This document shows positions 9,554 to 30,800 of a stretch of DNA of 64,000 nt, piece after piece (the first letter of the stretch is position 1; every line of letters begins with the position of its first letter). The DNA is from Marchantia polymorpha subsp. ruderalis. Its lineage: Eukaryota; Streptophyta; Marchantiopsida; Marchantiales; Marchantiaceae. The DNA lies in the NCBI GenBank assembly GCA_037833965.1, contig AP031351.1:25060501-25124500 (forward strand), written 5' to 3'. The notes below the pieces were generated by a model, which was given only the letters and a program-made list of their open reading frames with translations, was not told where the DNA came from and did not search any database. The translations under genes and the position numbers were made by a program.

Positions 9554-12500
9554 ATGGTGAAGGGGAAAAAGAGCGTCAAGAAGTATGTGCAAAAGCACTT
9601 GGGCGCTGCATTGAAGCAGCGGAAGAAGCTGAAGCCTATGAAACAGGCAATCCGGCGTCAACAAGCTGCGTTTAAACCTGACAAATCAGGGGAAGAACAG
9701 AAGGAGGAGGTCGTCGAGAAGAATGCGGGAAGCGCGTCCGAGCGACGAGATTCGAGCAAGAAAGGTTCCTCGGAGGTTACCCAACACAAAGCAGAGTTGA
9801 GCGACTTGGCACAAAAGGTAATGCTGCTCTGTGGGCCTAATTGTATTGACGGGCACCTGAACAACAGTGTCATCTGCCAACATCAGATTGTCGCCATGTA
9901 GAGCCGCGATCACTTCGCCAGTAGATTTTCCGCGACGAGAGTTGGCGCCCACTCGATTGCAGTCGTTCGTATGTGGCTGAAAATGTGCCAGTCACTCTGT
10001 CTAAACTTTCTCGTCAAAGCACTGACGTCTGGGCGCACTGAACTGGCTCGCAGGATCCTGAGTTTTACGAATTTTTGAAGGAGCACGACAAAGAACTCCT
10101 GGATTTCGAAGATGATGAGGAGGTTCGATGAAATTCCGACCAAACCTTTACTCTGAAATTCAAAGCCATGATGTTGGATTTTTTATCACGGCGGGCGAGA
10201 TATGATTCTGCGAATCGTCTCTGTCGATTGTAGGAATCTGATGAAGAACAGAATTTGGACCTGGGTGAGGGCGAAGACGGTGAGACGGACGGACCGGCTG
10301 CCGGCGAGGACGAGGGAGATGGTCAGTCTGTGACCCTGACGACGGCCCTCGTCGATGAATGGTGTGCAGCAGTGAAAGTGAAGACAAATTACGGGATAGT
10401 CCGGAATCTGCTCCAGGCTTTCCGTGCAGCTTGTCATTACGGAGACGGCGAAGAGCAGGAAAACTTGAACACGAAGTACAATCTGGCAAATAGTCACGTT
10501 TTCAACCGGATCATGGTATTCGTCCTAGTTGAAATGGATGGGATCCTGAAACACATGATGACGGCCAACGCAGCGGGTGGAAAAACGAGCCAAGACAACA
10601 TGCCCAAGGATCCCCAGAAGAGTCCACGATGGAAGAAAGTCGAGCCCTTGGTCAAGTCCTACCTCGGAAACGTTCTTCATATTTTGAATCAGATGACTGA
10701 CAATGAGATGATCTCCTTCACCCTTCGGAGGCTTAAAGTCTCTGTTCCATTTCTCGTCGCGCTCCCAAGACTGTCGTTGAAATTTCTGAAGGTACGGCAG
10801 CAGAGTTGCACATTTGGGGTGATTCTTCACCCATGAATGCATTACTTCTCGATTCAGCTACTCAACTCGATCGTGAAATTCGTTTGAAAGAGCGGTCAGT
10901 GACTGATTGTTTCTTCCTGCAGGTAGCTTTGCACTTCTGGGGGAGTGGAGAAGGAGCCCTACCTGTCATAGCCCTGTTCTTCGTCAGGGAAATGGCGATG
11001 AAACTTGACTCAGAAATGTTGGATGCGTGTTTGAAAGGCATGTATAAGGAGTTTGCTGCAAATGCCAAATTCGTGAACCCGACGTCATTTCCCCGAATCC
11101 AGTTCAGGATGAACTGCGTTACCGAGCTTTACGGCATCGACTCAAGCGCATCATACCAACTCGCCTTCGTCTTCATACGGCAAATGGCTTTTATACTCCG
11201 GAATGCAATCACCGTGAAAACCAAGGTATGATCAATCTGCTCTTGCAACGCAATGCCTGCCACTCCCTCGTATGAACGACGAAGTTCGCGGGTGGAATGC
11301 GACTGAGTTGAGTTATGATTCGAGATTATCTGCCGTGGCTTTGGATCGGCGGCAATGCTGAAGTGGAGTCTATACGCTCTGTGATCAGGACGCCTTCAAG
11401 AGAGTCTACAACTGGCAGTACATCAACACCCTCCACCTATGGGTCCGGGTACTGTCGACATACGCCGCCCAAGGGGACTTGCAACCGCTTGTTTACCCCT
11501 TGGCGCAAATCATCGGGGGAGTGGCTCGGCTCGTCCCCACCGCTCGATATTTTCCTCTCCGGTTGCAGTGTGTGAAGATGTTGAATCAGCTCGCAGGTGC
11601 CACCGGTGCTTTTACTCCCGTGGCAGCGTTACTCCTCGACATGCTGCAGTTCAAAGAGCTCCACATGTCGCCCTCGGCTGGTGCAGGAAAATCCGTCGAT
11701 TTCAACAGCATTTTAAAGGTTCGAATCTTTCGTCATCCTGGTGTAGTCCGTTGGAATAACCTGTGACCGAGCAGAGGCAGGCTGTGTACTGAATGTTGTC
11801 GATATTCTGCATTGTCACTTTCTGACAGGTTGCCAAAACAGACGTCAAAACTCGAGCCTTCCAGGACGAGTGCGTCTCGACCGTCGTAGAACAGCTTGGT
11901 GAGCACCTGGCTCAATGGAGCTATGCCGTTGCATTCCCCGAGTTGAGTGTTGTTCCTCTCATTCAGCTGCGTCACTTTCAAAAGAAAACTACGGTCGACA
12001 GGTTCCGTCGACAAGTCAAGCAACTTGTGGAGCAGGTCCGATTCTCTCACTTGCACAGGACAGAAATGCATTCAGTTCGACCGACCTCTCACAAATGGCG
12101 TGCATTTGCTTCTAGACATGTGAGCGGTCACTGACACCACGACCAAGCGGCCACGCGAGGTCGACGCCTATTTTGCGTGCGATGACAGTCAGCGGCTGCT
12201 TTCCTTATGTTGCTCTCGATGGTGCAGGTAGAGCGCAATGTGGTGTTTGTCGGCAAGAAAAGAGATGCGGTGACATTTTCTCCCAAGGACAGCTCATCTG
12301 TACAATCCTTTCTCCAGGTTTGTTCCTTTTTGCGTACCTGGGTGGGCACTTAAATAAGAGGGGTCGAGAGCACAGATTCCTGGTCGTCACATTTTGATTT
12401 CTGGTTGCAGGCTGAGAAGGAGGCGGGAGCCAGTCCGTTGTCGAAATACTTGGTCACTCTTCGACAGCGTGCACAACAACGCAGCAGCTACCTTCACAAA

Positions 12501-13576
12501 ACCAGGTCTGGTGCCAACGGCAGTAGTGAGCAGTAGATGCTGGAAACATTTACCAATCTGGCTCTGATTCTCTTAGCAACTCGAACTGTCTCTTGTTTCT
12601 GGTCAGGCCTGTACTTCAGTTCTCACACAGATGTTTGGCCCTCAACGCTTTGCCACTTTAGACCGTCTTTCCTATCCTGCTTCGCCGTGGACACATTGTA
12701 GGAAACTCGAAGATCTGATAAGAATAAAGGGCGAAGTTGTAGTAAACCTTGTCCACCTTGCCTGTGCTGCTGTGCAGTGAGATCGTCGGCGACATTGGCG
12801 GTACAAAGAAATCACGCAAGAATTCCCGAGATGACTCCGATGGTGATGATGACGAAGACGAGGATGAGGACGACGAAGGCGGTGACGGTGAAGGAAATGG
12901 CAGCGAAGAAGATGACGAGGAGAAGGCTTCGAAGGTCTTCAGCAAAGACTGGCTTCCACAAAAGAAGTCGAAGGAGTAAGAACCCACCTTGTTCCGATCT
13001 TTCTTGCTTGCGCTTGCGCTTGCCAACACACCAGGCTCATTTCGACACCAAACCCACCGGGGCTTGATAGAGAAGGTTGTGTTGATTTTTAAGTGGCACC
13101 CGCAACTCTGAGGAACGGGAGTTCGCTTTGTGGACAGCACCAGAACTTCGAGCGATGATCCAGAGAGTAAGAGGCGCCACGAGCGTTCGGTCGATCGGTT
13201 CCGCCCAGCTGACACGTTGCTTTGCTTCTCGTTGTGCAGGGAGGTCGAGCAGGAAAGAGCATCGGCCAAGCAGTCCACGGCGAGGCGCGAGTCCAACCCC
13301 GACGACTCGGACGAGGACGATGGTGACATCGTGGAGGACCTCCTGATGTCCTCCGACGACGAAGAAGCGGACGACGATGTGTACGCCTCCGAGGACGATT
13401 CCGACGATGCCGCTGAAGGTCCTCGAGCACCTCCTTCGACCATCAAGAAAAAACGAGGACCTCAACGATCGCAAGGGCCGGGTGACAGATCCAGCAAGAA
13501 ACCCCGGCGGAAGATGAAGACTAGTAATGGCACCAGCAAGGCCAAGCCGTCAAAGCCCTCCAAATCGAAAAAGTAG
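9554..13576 (+). CDS. NOC2: Nucleolar complex protein 2 homolog (ribosome biogenesis)
   Basis: Ten exons: 9554-9817, 10054-10122, 10234-10791, 10923-11225, 11389-11718, 11829-12035, 12228-12317, 12411-12505, 12778-12975, 13240-13576. Phases match throughout and give 816 residues. The N-terminus is Lys-rich (KGKKSVKKYVQKHLG), then acidic, then the Noc2 helical repeat domain with HFWGSGEGALPVIALFFVRE, VARLVPTARYFPLRLQCVKM, KTRAFQDECV and DRFRRQVKQL. The tail (exons 9-10) is very acidic then Lys-rich (FSKDWLPQKKSKE...), typical of nucleolar proteins. Family role: Noc2 pairs with Noc1 then Noc3 to carry pre-60S particles from nucleolus to nucleoplasm; the Arabidopsis NOC2-like gene REBELOTE is in this family. 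The exon 8 donor (AG then GTCTGG) is weak; read-through would end at 12536, so a shorter form without the tail is possible. A telo-box lies upstream. Confidence 0.93.
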
Positions 13577-13850
13577 TACATCCGATTAGACGAATGTAGT
13601 TTTGTAATGCACGTAGTAGAAATAGAAGCAGTAGCACTCCCTCTCTCTCTCTCGCCATTCCGGAAGCTTCGAGATTTAGCGCAGAGAATTTTTTTCCTGG
13701 TGGATTAGAATCGGCCACCAGCAGTTTCTGTAACGTACATGCTCCACCTCAATAACGAGGATACATTCTTGCAAAGGATACAAAGCGCTGGCCGGCAGCT
13801 GTGAAGAGGATCCATGAAGTTTTCAACTCCCACGGGGTGTTGCCGATCAA

Positions 13851-14225
13851 TTGTGAATCATTTCCGAGGGTATCCAGGAAAAAACTTGACAGTCAACGAC
13901 TCTTCAATATGAACCTATCAAACCTCCCACTCATGCACCTAAACTTAAACTCACCTGAGCCTTGAGCAATCATTTGTGAATCATTTCCGAAGGGATTCGG
14001 ATAAAAAAAATTCATACACGATGAAAAATTTGACACCCAACGACGCCGTCTTCACAATGAAACCATCACACTCCCCACTCGTGCACTTAGACTTAACAAA
14101 CTGAGCCTTGAGCAGTCAATTGTGAATCATTTCCGAAGGAATTCAGGAGAAAAGATCGAAACACAAGGACGCCGTCTTCACCATAATCTCATCTTGCTCC
14201 CCACTCGTGCACTAGAACTCAACTG
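13851..14225. repeat. Three diverged tandem copies of a 123-146 bp unit
   Basis: The phrase TTGTGAATCATTTCCGA recurs at 13851, about 13974 and 14120, each time followed by GG(A/T)ATYC-GGA, a 'CAACGAC...TTCA' block, 'CCCACTC(G/A)TGCAC' and 'GAGCCTTGAGCA'. Spacing is 123 then 146 bp. The array fills the gap between the NOC2 stop and the next gene and has no open frame of its own. Confidence 0.85.
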
Positions 14226-14901
14226 TCGGCCACCGAACCGACGGCACTCTCTAAAGGAGTCGAGTGACGGAACTCCAGTCGGGCGATTGTGCGCGGCTCT
14301 CAACGGGCGACGACAAGCACGAGTTCGAACTGAACGAGAGGAGGCCGTTGTCGAGGCCGCGGACTGCCGTCGGGTTTCGAATCGGGTCAGACGCTCTTGG
14401 AGGCGGGCGGGAGCTTGGGGTTGGCATTCTCGTTGACCGAGGCCGAGGTCTCGATTTCTGCGGCAGGAGCTTTCGGCGATGGCGTCACGCGCATCGGACC
14501 TCACCGAGTGCATTTCGAACATGGCAATCGGCTGTATGCCTCAAGAACCTGGAGCCGCCTGTGTCGCTCTGCGATGACTGGCGAACCGTGCGAGTGCGAA
14601 TTTTTCTGTCCCCTCCGAACGAATGAAAGGCATGAGAGCGACAGATCGAACGAGGCGGAATTCGAATTAGGGCTTCGATTTCCGAGTGAGTAGGAGCTGT
14701 GACAGGGGCTCGAGCTAATTGTGACCTGCGAATGGGTCGATGGGTGGTGCTCCGGCTCCGTGCCGATCCGTTTGTTAGCAGTGGTGGAGGTAGTGGTATT
14801 GGCAGGCATAGAAGCAGAAGCAGAAGCAGAAGCTCGAGAAGAAGGCACTCGAGGCCGATTGGGTGTTGAATTGTGAGTTGCCAAGCGCGGTAGGAGAAGA
14901 G

Positions 14902-16223
14902 ATGATGGACGGAGGAAGCGGGCGGGAAGAACAAGGAGCGAAGGGCTCGTCGAAGATGGGAGGCAAGGAGAGGCGGAAGGTGGAGTCGCTGGGCTGGCTC
15001 ACGGAGTCGTCGGTCATGCCCAAGAAGCAACGGGCCATAGCTGGAGTCGGCGCGTCCTCGATCGTGGAACTGAGGGCCGAGCTCTATAAGACCCAGGAGG
15101 ACGTGAAGAAAGCCAAAGAAGGGGACGTCGAAGTCGTGAGATCAAGGAAGAAGATTGGGGTCCCCGAGAAGAAGAATGCCGGAGTTGACGAAAGGGCTGC
15201 CAAGTGAGCTTCCCTCCCTCGAATGCTGTCTGTGTGCTCGTGCTTGAGGTTTCAGCGCGAAAGAATTGTCGGTCCACCGCACGTTCTTTTAAGGGCTCTA
15301 TAAGCACGCCCATTTCACATGCAATCCACAAATTTGACTGTCTCCTTTCGGAAGTTGCAGTACCCGCAGTAGTTCCAGGCGCGGGATTCCTCACTCGGAT
15401 TCTCCACGACATAACCACGAGAATTCGCATGCGTTCAGTCCATAGAATGGCCGATGTGGAAAATGGTGGAGTGATGCTAACTGTCATGTTTGGCTTTGCC
15501 TCTGTTCAGGCACTCTGAGTTGGAGGCTGAGCTCTCCAATGGATTTAAGAAATTGCTAGAATTGAGCTTATGCCTCTTCCCCTTGCAGGGACGCGCTCCA
15601 CTTGAAGGCAGTGGAAGATGGGAAGGACGTCTACGCTGCTCTGGAGAAGAAAGCTGAACTTTATGAGAAACTTTCGAGGGGCGAATTGAACGAAGAGGAA
15701 GCCGAAATGTACAACGTGGATTTCTTCAGGAAAGGACTTCTAGAAGACGAGCGGTTAGAAATGGAGGAGGAGGATGGTTCCAGGGATCTACACGGAAAAA
15801 TTAACGATTCTTCGGACTTGGGATCAGTGCACACGCGTTCCCAAGGTGGCTGGATCCGCGATGGTGCTTCCGGACTTACTCAAGAACACAAGCAAATCAT
15901 CAGGTTAGGTTTTCCTCGACTAGCAAGCGCCTTGTCGCAGGAGGTCATGTCGTGCACGGGTATCATCGTTCAGAACGAAAAGATTCGTGCCTGTCTGTTG
16001 CCCGATTCTAAACAACTTATGTCGTCTGTCCTCTGCGTTCATGTGTTACAGGGAAGTGAACGAAGAGACGAAGGATGCAAGGGAAAAAACTTCTACTCTG
16101 AAGCAGCAGAGGTTATTGCAATCCCAAAAGAAACGAGAGGCTCTGCGGCAGGCATATCTGAAGCGCCAGGTTGAAAAACTCAAAAGTCAAAAACAACAAT
16201 CTGCATCGTCCGCAGACGATTAG
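14902..16223 (+). CDS. CCDC174-like coiled-coil protein
   Basis: Three exons: 14902-15203, 15589-15903, 16052-16223, with matching phases, giving 262 residues. The start is the first ATG of two (14902 and 14905). The block ASSIVELRAELYKTQEDVKK resembles the CCDC174 N-terminus (SSLVDLKAELFRKQEE), followed by LEKKAELYEKLSRGEL and EEEAEMYNVDFFRK, which match the LYEKMTKGD...MYLVDF region of the animal protein. The third exon codes a long basic helix (LKQQRLLQSQKKREALRQAY). CCDC174 family proteins are nuclear and linked to the exon-junction/splicing machinery in animals; the role in plants is inferred. It is shorter than animal CCDC174 (about 460 residues) and lacks the C-terminal part. Confidence 0.83.
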
Positions 16224-19200
16224 TCTTTTGCCACTTGATAGTACGCTAGATAGAGTCGTGGAGACAGACATACCCAGCCTGTTGCTTCTGTTCCTGAAGT
16301 ACTACATTACAGGTTACTGCGAAGCATTTTTGAATATTCATCAGCCGACAAGAAGAGGTCGGTTGTGATCATTGCGCTCTTTATATTTATATATACTCTG
16401 ATCGCCTGGTTGGAGTTGAGAAAATGTGAAGAGCACAGATTCTCACGAATGCGCCACTCTCGATCGCCAAGAATGGATTCGCCTCAAGCATTGTCGGTCC
16501 TGTCGGCAGAAGAGGAACTGCTCTCCTAAGTTTTGCCGACTATTGACCCCGCTCTAAACCGTGCCGTAGGATACACTCGAGCGAATTCTATAACTCGTAA
16601 GGTATTTCTCGTCCACTCTCCTTCCCTCTGTCCCTCTTCCTTGCATGGACGTCTGAGGTCGTGATAGATAAGGGTTTATTTGAAGGATTCGGTGCATCGC
16701 TGAATCAATTTGTAATTCTCCTGTTGACGCTCGCGAAGGCTAACCTTTGGCTGGAAAGAGGTGGACAGGCATGCACTATCATCAGGAGACTGTCGAAGGT
16801 CATTGAATCATGAACCGGATCGATGGCTGAAGTAACAGTACAAACAATGACCTCGATTGGAAGATGGAATTTGAAAGCCCCAGGCGCGACGCCGTAACTG
16901 CCATATAAAAATAGAATGTAGCAGAGAGCTGTTCATGAGTTTGGAGCTCTTGGTGCATTTACGCACCCGACACAAGTTTGTGCTTGCAGCAGTCATCATG
17001 TAAGTTTCAGGGTACGACGATCGGACATAGAAAATGATGCCATGTGTGTCAGGTGCTGTTATTTTATCGTATGGAAAGAATAAAATTTCTCGCTATCCAT
17101 CAGCTAAATTTTTTTAATTGAACTAATTGTATATCAACTAATAGTGGTCTTTAATCAACCTACAAATTTATCTAGTAGGGACTAGACACAAGATATACTT
17201 TTGGATGCATGAAGCCGCACGGAAAATACTATCGATGCTATATCGATTAAATGTATGGATCCTGTCGCTAGAAAACATTACTTTACACAATCAAATCAGT
17301 TTCAAATGTATAAGAATGAGAACAGATGAACAAAGTTAATGATAGAAGTATTTTATAAAGCTTTGGTCTTTAGAAAAAGTGCTCCAACCACAAACTACAT
17401 GTTGTGAACCACAACCTATTCACGGAATCAGGTTGAATCATCTGAAGAAAATTGAAATGGACTAAAAATTCGGACTTTTAGCAACTGAGGATACTCATGT
17501 CATGATGGCACAAAATTTAATCAATATTCTCACGCTTAATCACAAAAGACATGCCGAATGTTGAAATTGTACATTCCTGCGTATGTAGTATCTATGAGTA
17601 AGCATAACTCTTAACCTTAAGTAGGTCAATGATAACAAGAGAATCCCCATTTATTTATTTTAAATCGACATGTAAACGAGGTTGAAACGAACGTTTCAAC
17701 CTCGTTTACATGTCGAGTTTAATTTTCGACTGTATACAGTAGAGAAATATGTATGGGAATGAATTTATTGATTTTCCACCAACACAAGTCTGAATAAGAG
17801 CACGTATTCTTTTCCTCCGAAACAGTCTAGATGTATTTCTATCTGCGTGGCCTCCCACAAAGAGAAGCAAAAGGTCTGATTGTCGTAGTCAGTTTAAGAG
17901 TTCAAATATTTTCACACGATACAAAGCTTTCAATCATTTAACGCCTAAGCTGTAAACAAATACGGGAAGTGAGCCTTCTGTAGAACGTTTTAGATTCTGA
18001 TGTCGAAGGATAGTTGGTTGAAAACTACCTTTTACCAACTAGATCACGATAAAAAATAGTTCAATGGTAACTTCCTCTTAAAAGACTGGTGAAATCAAAA
18101 CGTCCCTCCTAGGATTCACTTGCATCTGCACTTATCCAGAATGCCTAAACATATTTACGAAACCACGTAACTTTATCAGAGTGTTACTCTCCCACGAAGT
18201 GTAAACTTAGGGCCTATTTTTTAAGACACTACGCAAAGCAAGTAAACATCGTCGTATGCAGACGATAGTTACATAATAATTATTTTTTCTCTAACACATA
18301 AGCATGCAGACATTGGAACAGTATAGTTGTTGGTAGGCAAGTCCGTCCTTTCTTCACTGGTTGCAGAACAGATCATGTGTCTCAGATAAGAAGCCATTTA
18401 GGCATGACTCTTAATCAAAAAAATCATGGATTGAAAAAAGCTTGATCATACTGCGGAGTGAATTGATCGAGGGTAGTGGACACATCCTCACGGGCGATAC
18501 AGAGCAGCACTACTGGCATCCAAGACTTGCTCTCATCTCTTATTTCTTACAGTACCTCAGACCCTTGCCCGGACAGTTTGGCCTGCTCAGGATGCTGTAC
18601 CACAATATTCCTGTGTCAAGCACAGGTCTTGCAAACTAACAGCTGTACTCAGCACGTTCTTCATAAAATTTGCTACGGCTCTCCGTCTATCACGAGAGGA
18701 TGTGACTATGCGTAGCGATGCATAGAGGACTTACTTTCCTTTGCCTAAGAAGTAACGAACGACGTAACCTACTAAAAGACCACATGATACTTCACTTCTC
18801 TACTGTGCAAGTTGCTGCGCATCCAATCAACATATGCTTCCCAGCGTGATATTCATTATGTATGAAAACTATCTCATAGCAGTTAAAGGATTACATCTTT
18901 CAAAAACTCAGGAAATTGGAAGGTAAAAAGGCCTCTGGGCCTGAAGTCATTCCCTGTTCTGGCAATACCACTATATAATAAATAATAAAAGAATATACAA
19001 AAGAAGTCTCTGAGTTTTCTCATTTAAGGTCCGAAAATTGAAGTCAATGATTTTCAACTCACCACGTCCCTACTCACTGAATCGCAGTGCCACATCACAG
19101 AAGTCAATCGCTTCAATTAAGAAAATAAAAAAGGCTGCATCCACCGCTTGGATATGGGTGTACTCCCACTGACATTTGACGTAATGAAGATTACTGCAAA

Positions 19201-19867
19201 ACAAAATTTGGTAACAAGAGTGTTTGCATTGCTACGTACAAGCTGAAGGCATCACTTGCTCTCGTTTGCTCACAAACACATATTTTGCGTGGGTAAAAAA
19301 GACCTTGGTGCCATCTTAGCAGAGGAAAGATGGAGCTTCGTGAGACCAAGAATCTGCAAACGGTTGTACAATAATAATACAAGCTGAGTGTATGAACATT
19401 TCCCCTCTCAGACAAGCTATTTCAAATAACTGAAGTTAAAGTCTGAGGCAAAACTACCCAATAGACGTCAATTCCTATTCGAGGCAGTATGCTAGCAATC
19501 CACGGGAGGATTGAATAGCGTCAGGAAGGCATACCAAACACCCATTCCGGGCTGTGAACACTTCTGGCACAAATGCGCCGCTATCTTCAGGCACAACCCT
19601 GACAGAAATAAGTGCCCTCTGCAATCAAATGGGATTCTACCCAAACTTCACCAACCAAATCCCCATCAAGGCTTCATCACTGAAAGAGACTTGATTTTCA
19701 CATGTTTGATATCTTCCAAGAATATGCTCGACTCCCTAATCAGTTGACAGGCTAATCTTGATGAACCAACTCATCCTCCTGGTAATCGAGCTTCTTATTC
19801 GATAAATGAGAATAATCCTAATGGTTCAAAACAAATCTGTAGCAATCTCAAGGTGAACTGGATCTCA
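16224..19867. other. Gene-poor spacer between CCDC174-like and KIN-13A genes
   Basis: About 3.6 kb, moderately AT-rich. It holds the 3' flanks of the two convergent genes and a 50-bp palindrome at 17666. I see no open frame with protein-like composition and no recognisable transposon protein. Confidence 0.5.
17666..17715. repeat. Perfect inverted repeat, 24-bp arms with 2-bp spacer
   Basis: The left arm begins CGACATGTAAACGAGG and ends GTTGAAACG; the right arm is its exact reverse complement, with only AA between. Outside the arms the match stops quickly. It would fold into a near loop-free hairpin or cruciform. It has no coding content. Confidence 0.95.
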
Positions 19868-27852
<7,985 letters not shown>

Positions 27853-30800
27853 GTGATTTTTTTAAAACCACTCCCTCGCAACGTCCTCTCTTCTCTTTCC
27901 CTCCTATTCCACGACCAACATTGATCCAAAACCAGCTCCCGTTTCCGAACTCTACACTCCAAACCTCTCGCGCACTAACCTCTCTCTCCTCGCGCGGCGG
28001 TGCGTTTCGGATTCGCTCTCTACGCCTCACCTCTCCTCTCAGGATCGGGATCGGAAGCGCCCCGGAACATTCGTCTGCCACGCCTTTCGTTCGTTTGCAA
28101 ATAAGAGAAACAAGAAGGCAAACAAGAGCAGTGCCAACCAAACCTCGAAAACGGAGCGAGCGAGCGAGCGAACCAACGAACGAACGGACGAACGACCGAA
28201 CGAGGGCGCTGATCTGATCTGATCTGGCTCGACCGAATTTCGCCCGCGCGAAGCCGGATTGCCAAACTCCAGCGAAAACGAAAATGCGAAACCAGAAACC
28301 CGGCCAGAAACTCCTGATCACCAGGGCCTGCCCATGACGACAGGCGCAGAAGCCAACGGGAACCAGCTCAGGGCTGACGTGCTCCGGCTCCTCTCGTCCA
28401 CCATGCCCATGTCGCGCCCCCGGCGCCCTCGCGGCCCCCCCTCCCCTCTTCCCTTCCCCTTCCCTGCCTGCCGTGCCTGCTTCTTCTCCTCCTCCTCCTG
28501 CTCCTGCTCCTCTCGACGCACCTCACAACTACGACGCTCGCACTTTCGACTCTTTTAAAACGAGGAGCACCACCTTGCGGCTCTCGGGGCTCGGGGCGCT
28601 ACACAACCGCTCGTGCTTCTCAGCCGCGCCTCGCAGTCGTCCTTCATCCGATCACGCGAGCGGACGAATCGCGGCTCCGTTCCCGTTCGCCATGCGCGCA
28701 ACGTTCGAACGGACGAACCAACGACCGAACAGCTTCTTCTGCTCCTCCTTCTCGACAGCGACCAGAACGCGCGGCGGGCTCGCAGACGAGCCGCGGCCAG
28801 AGCGCAGAACCACCACCGCCCGCGCTCCCGCTCCCGCTCCCGCTCCTCCTCCTCGCGCGCCCATAGTCGCCGCGCATCGACCACGACTCCGCCCCGCTCG
28901 ACGCAGTTGCTGGTTGCGCGGTCGTTCTGTTGCTCTGTTGCCCTCTCGCGACTCCTCCCACGCCGACCACCCCGTCGATGCTAAAGCCGCCACGGATGGA
29001 AGGCACCAGGACGAATACAGTAATCAAATTCGCTGACAGCGCAATTTATTGCTTGTCGTAAGCCATTGAGCTCTGGATAAAAAGGCCCCGTCTGTCTGTC
29101 CTGCCGCTGCTGCCTCCTCCTCCTCCTCTGCCTCGTTCCAAATCAAATCAATATGGATGCCTTATTCAAACCGGTCCGTCCGTTCGTTGGTCTAACGCCA
29201 ACCGCACAACCGCCTCATTTGGCCCGGGCCTCCAGCCCCGCGCACGACGGACTTCGTCCCCTGATTCACCTGAAACTCCCCTCCTCCGTCCCCGTTTAGC
29301 CCCGTCTCTAAACTGTTCTAGCGGAGCCGACGTGGTGGATGCCAGAGCGGCCCCCTCCCCCGTCGCCATTACTTCGTTCTCTGTGGATAACGGGATATTT
29401 CGCCCCTCGCTTGCATTGTTCACTCGAGACAGGAAAAGTCCAGAACCGACGGCCGGATGGACCAAACGAACGGAGAAGAACATCCGACGGTGGGTTACGA
29501 CTACGACGGCGGTTTATCTTTCGAGATCTCCCAAACGCAAGCGATGACCGACTTTTAGCGAATGGATATTTCCGTGCGTTATTCGGAGAGATCTTGAGAC
29601 CCGACGCAGTACTTGCTCGTTGTGGATTCGGGGGAACTCTTGCGACGGATCAGGAAAGGCTCGTCCCTCGACTACCACAGCGAACGGCGAACGGCGAACG
29701 GCAGAAAGCCGCAGTCAAAGACCGTCAAAGGTTTGCGGGGGCGAGCGATCAACTTTGTCCCTTCCTACGAAGTCCGTCCACGTGTTACCACATCCCAGAA
29801 AGCGGGGAAGGGGGTGGGGGTGCATCTCTGTCGTTTGTCTCACTCGTGACTATCCTACTATTCTTGCGCCCCAATCGATCGATCGAAATTCAAACACTCC
29901 AGTCCATCGCAGTACACCTCACTTCACCTCACTGACCTTTGCTTTTCACGAGTTACCGCGGCCCTCTACTCGGACAGAGAAAAGCAAAAGCTGGGCCCGG
30001 CCAATCCGAGGCCGGTTTGCTTCAGATTCAAACCACTTGACCGAGTGTCCTCGTCACGGAACGCCCCGGCTACAAGATGCCAGGACAGAGCTGTCCCGAT
30101 CTAGACTCCACGCCCTACTGCCCTCATCCTGCTCCGTGACCGCCTTCCGTGAGCCTGTGCGCCTGCGCAGCGTCAAACTTATCCGAGTCTGCGACCGTCC
30201 TGCCTGCATTTCAAATTCCAACAGTCGCTCCGACGCCCTTCGCGATCTAAATCCCGGTTGGAGCCTGCCCTTTTGTCTCCAAGAGCGGGAGAACGAACAG
30301 GATCCTGCCTCCAGACCAGAAAGAATGACTATTCATAGGTCGTCGCATTTTCCGGCAGTTTTCTCGATTGTGTGAAAAGGGGAACACCATCGACCAGCCC
30401 GGGCTGAATTTTCTACATTTTTCCAACACCCGCAAAGCATGTCCAAAGTCAAAATAATGGACCCCATTTCCCCGGGCTCAAGTCAATCCGGCCATTATTC
30501 TGCCATATAAAGAAGCAGCCGCTGTTCGCTCTGGGCTTCACCGATTCAGGGTGGAGCTCGCGAACGCGAACAAGCACCCGGTCTTGGGCACCACGTCTGG
30601 CACCACCGCCATGTGCCGGGAATTAATTAAGCTGCCGCTGCCGAGGATGATGGCTGCACCATCTGGCAACGCAAAGTGAATCTACGTTGAGTCTCCGGCC
30701 CCAGACCTAGCTTTCGCGGGCCCTAGGCGAGCAGACTAGGACGCCTAGGCTGACTGGCCGGGCCACGTTCGCGCTGCTTCGGCGCCGAGGCAGCTCCGAA

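Noticed and set aside
28259-29935. Long GC-rich frames upstream of KIN-13A (up to about 200 codons)
   Set aside because: Low-complexity composition, many overlapping frames and simple repeats; no conserved motif or splice pattern.
29620-30375. A 251-codon plus-strand frame
   Set aside because: Composition is not protein-like, it contains an ACGGCGA simple repeat and no motif was recognised; most likely chance.
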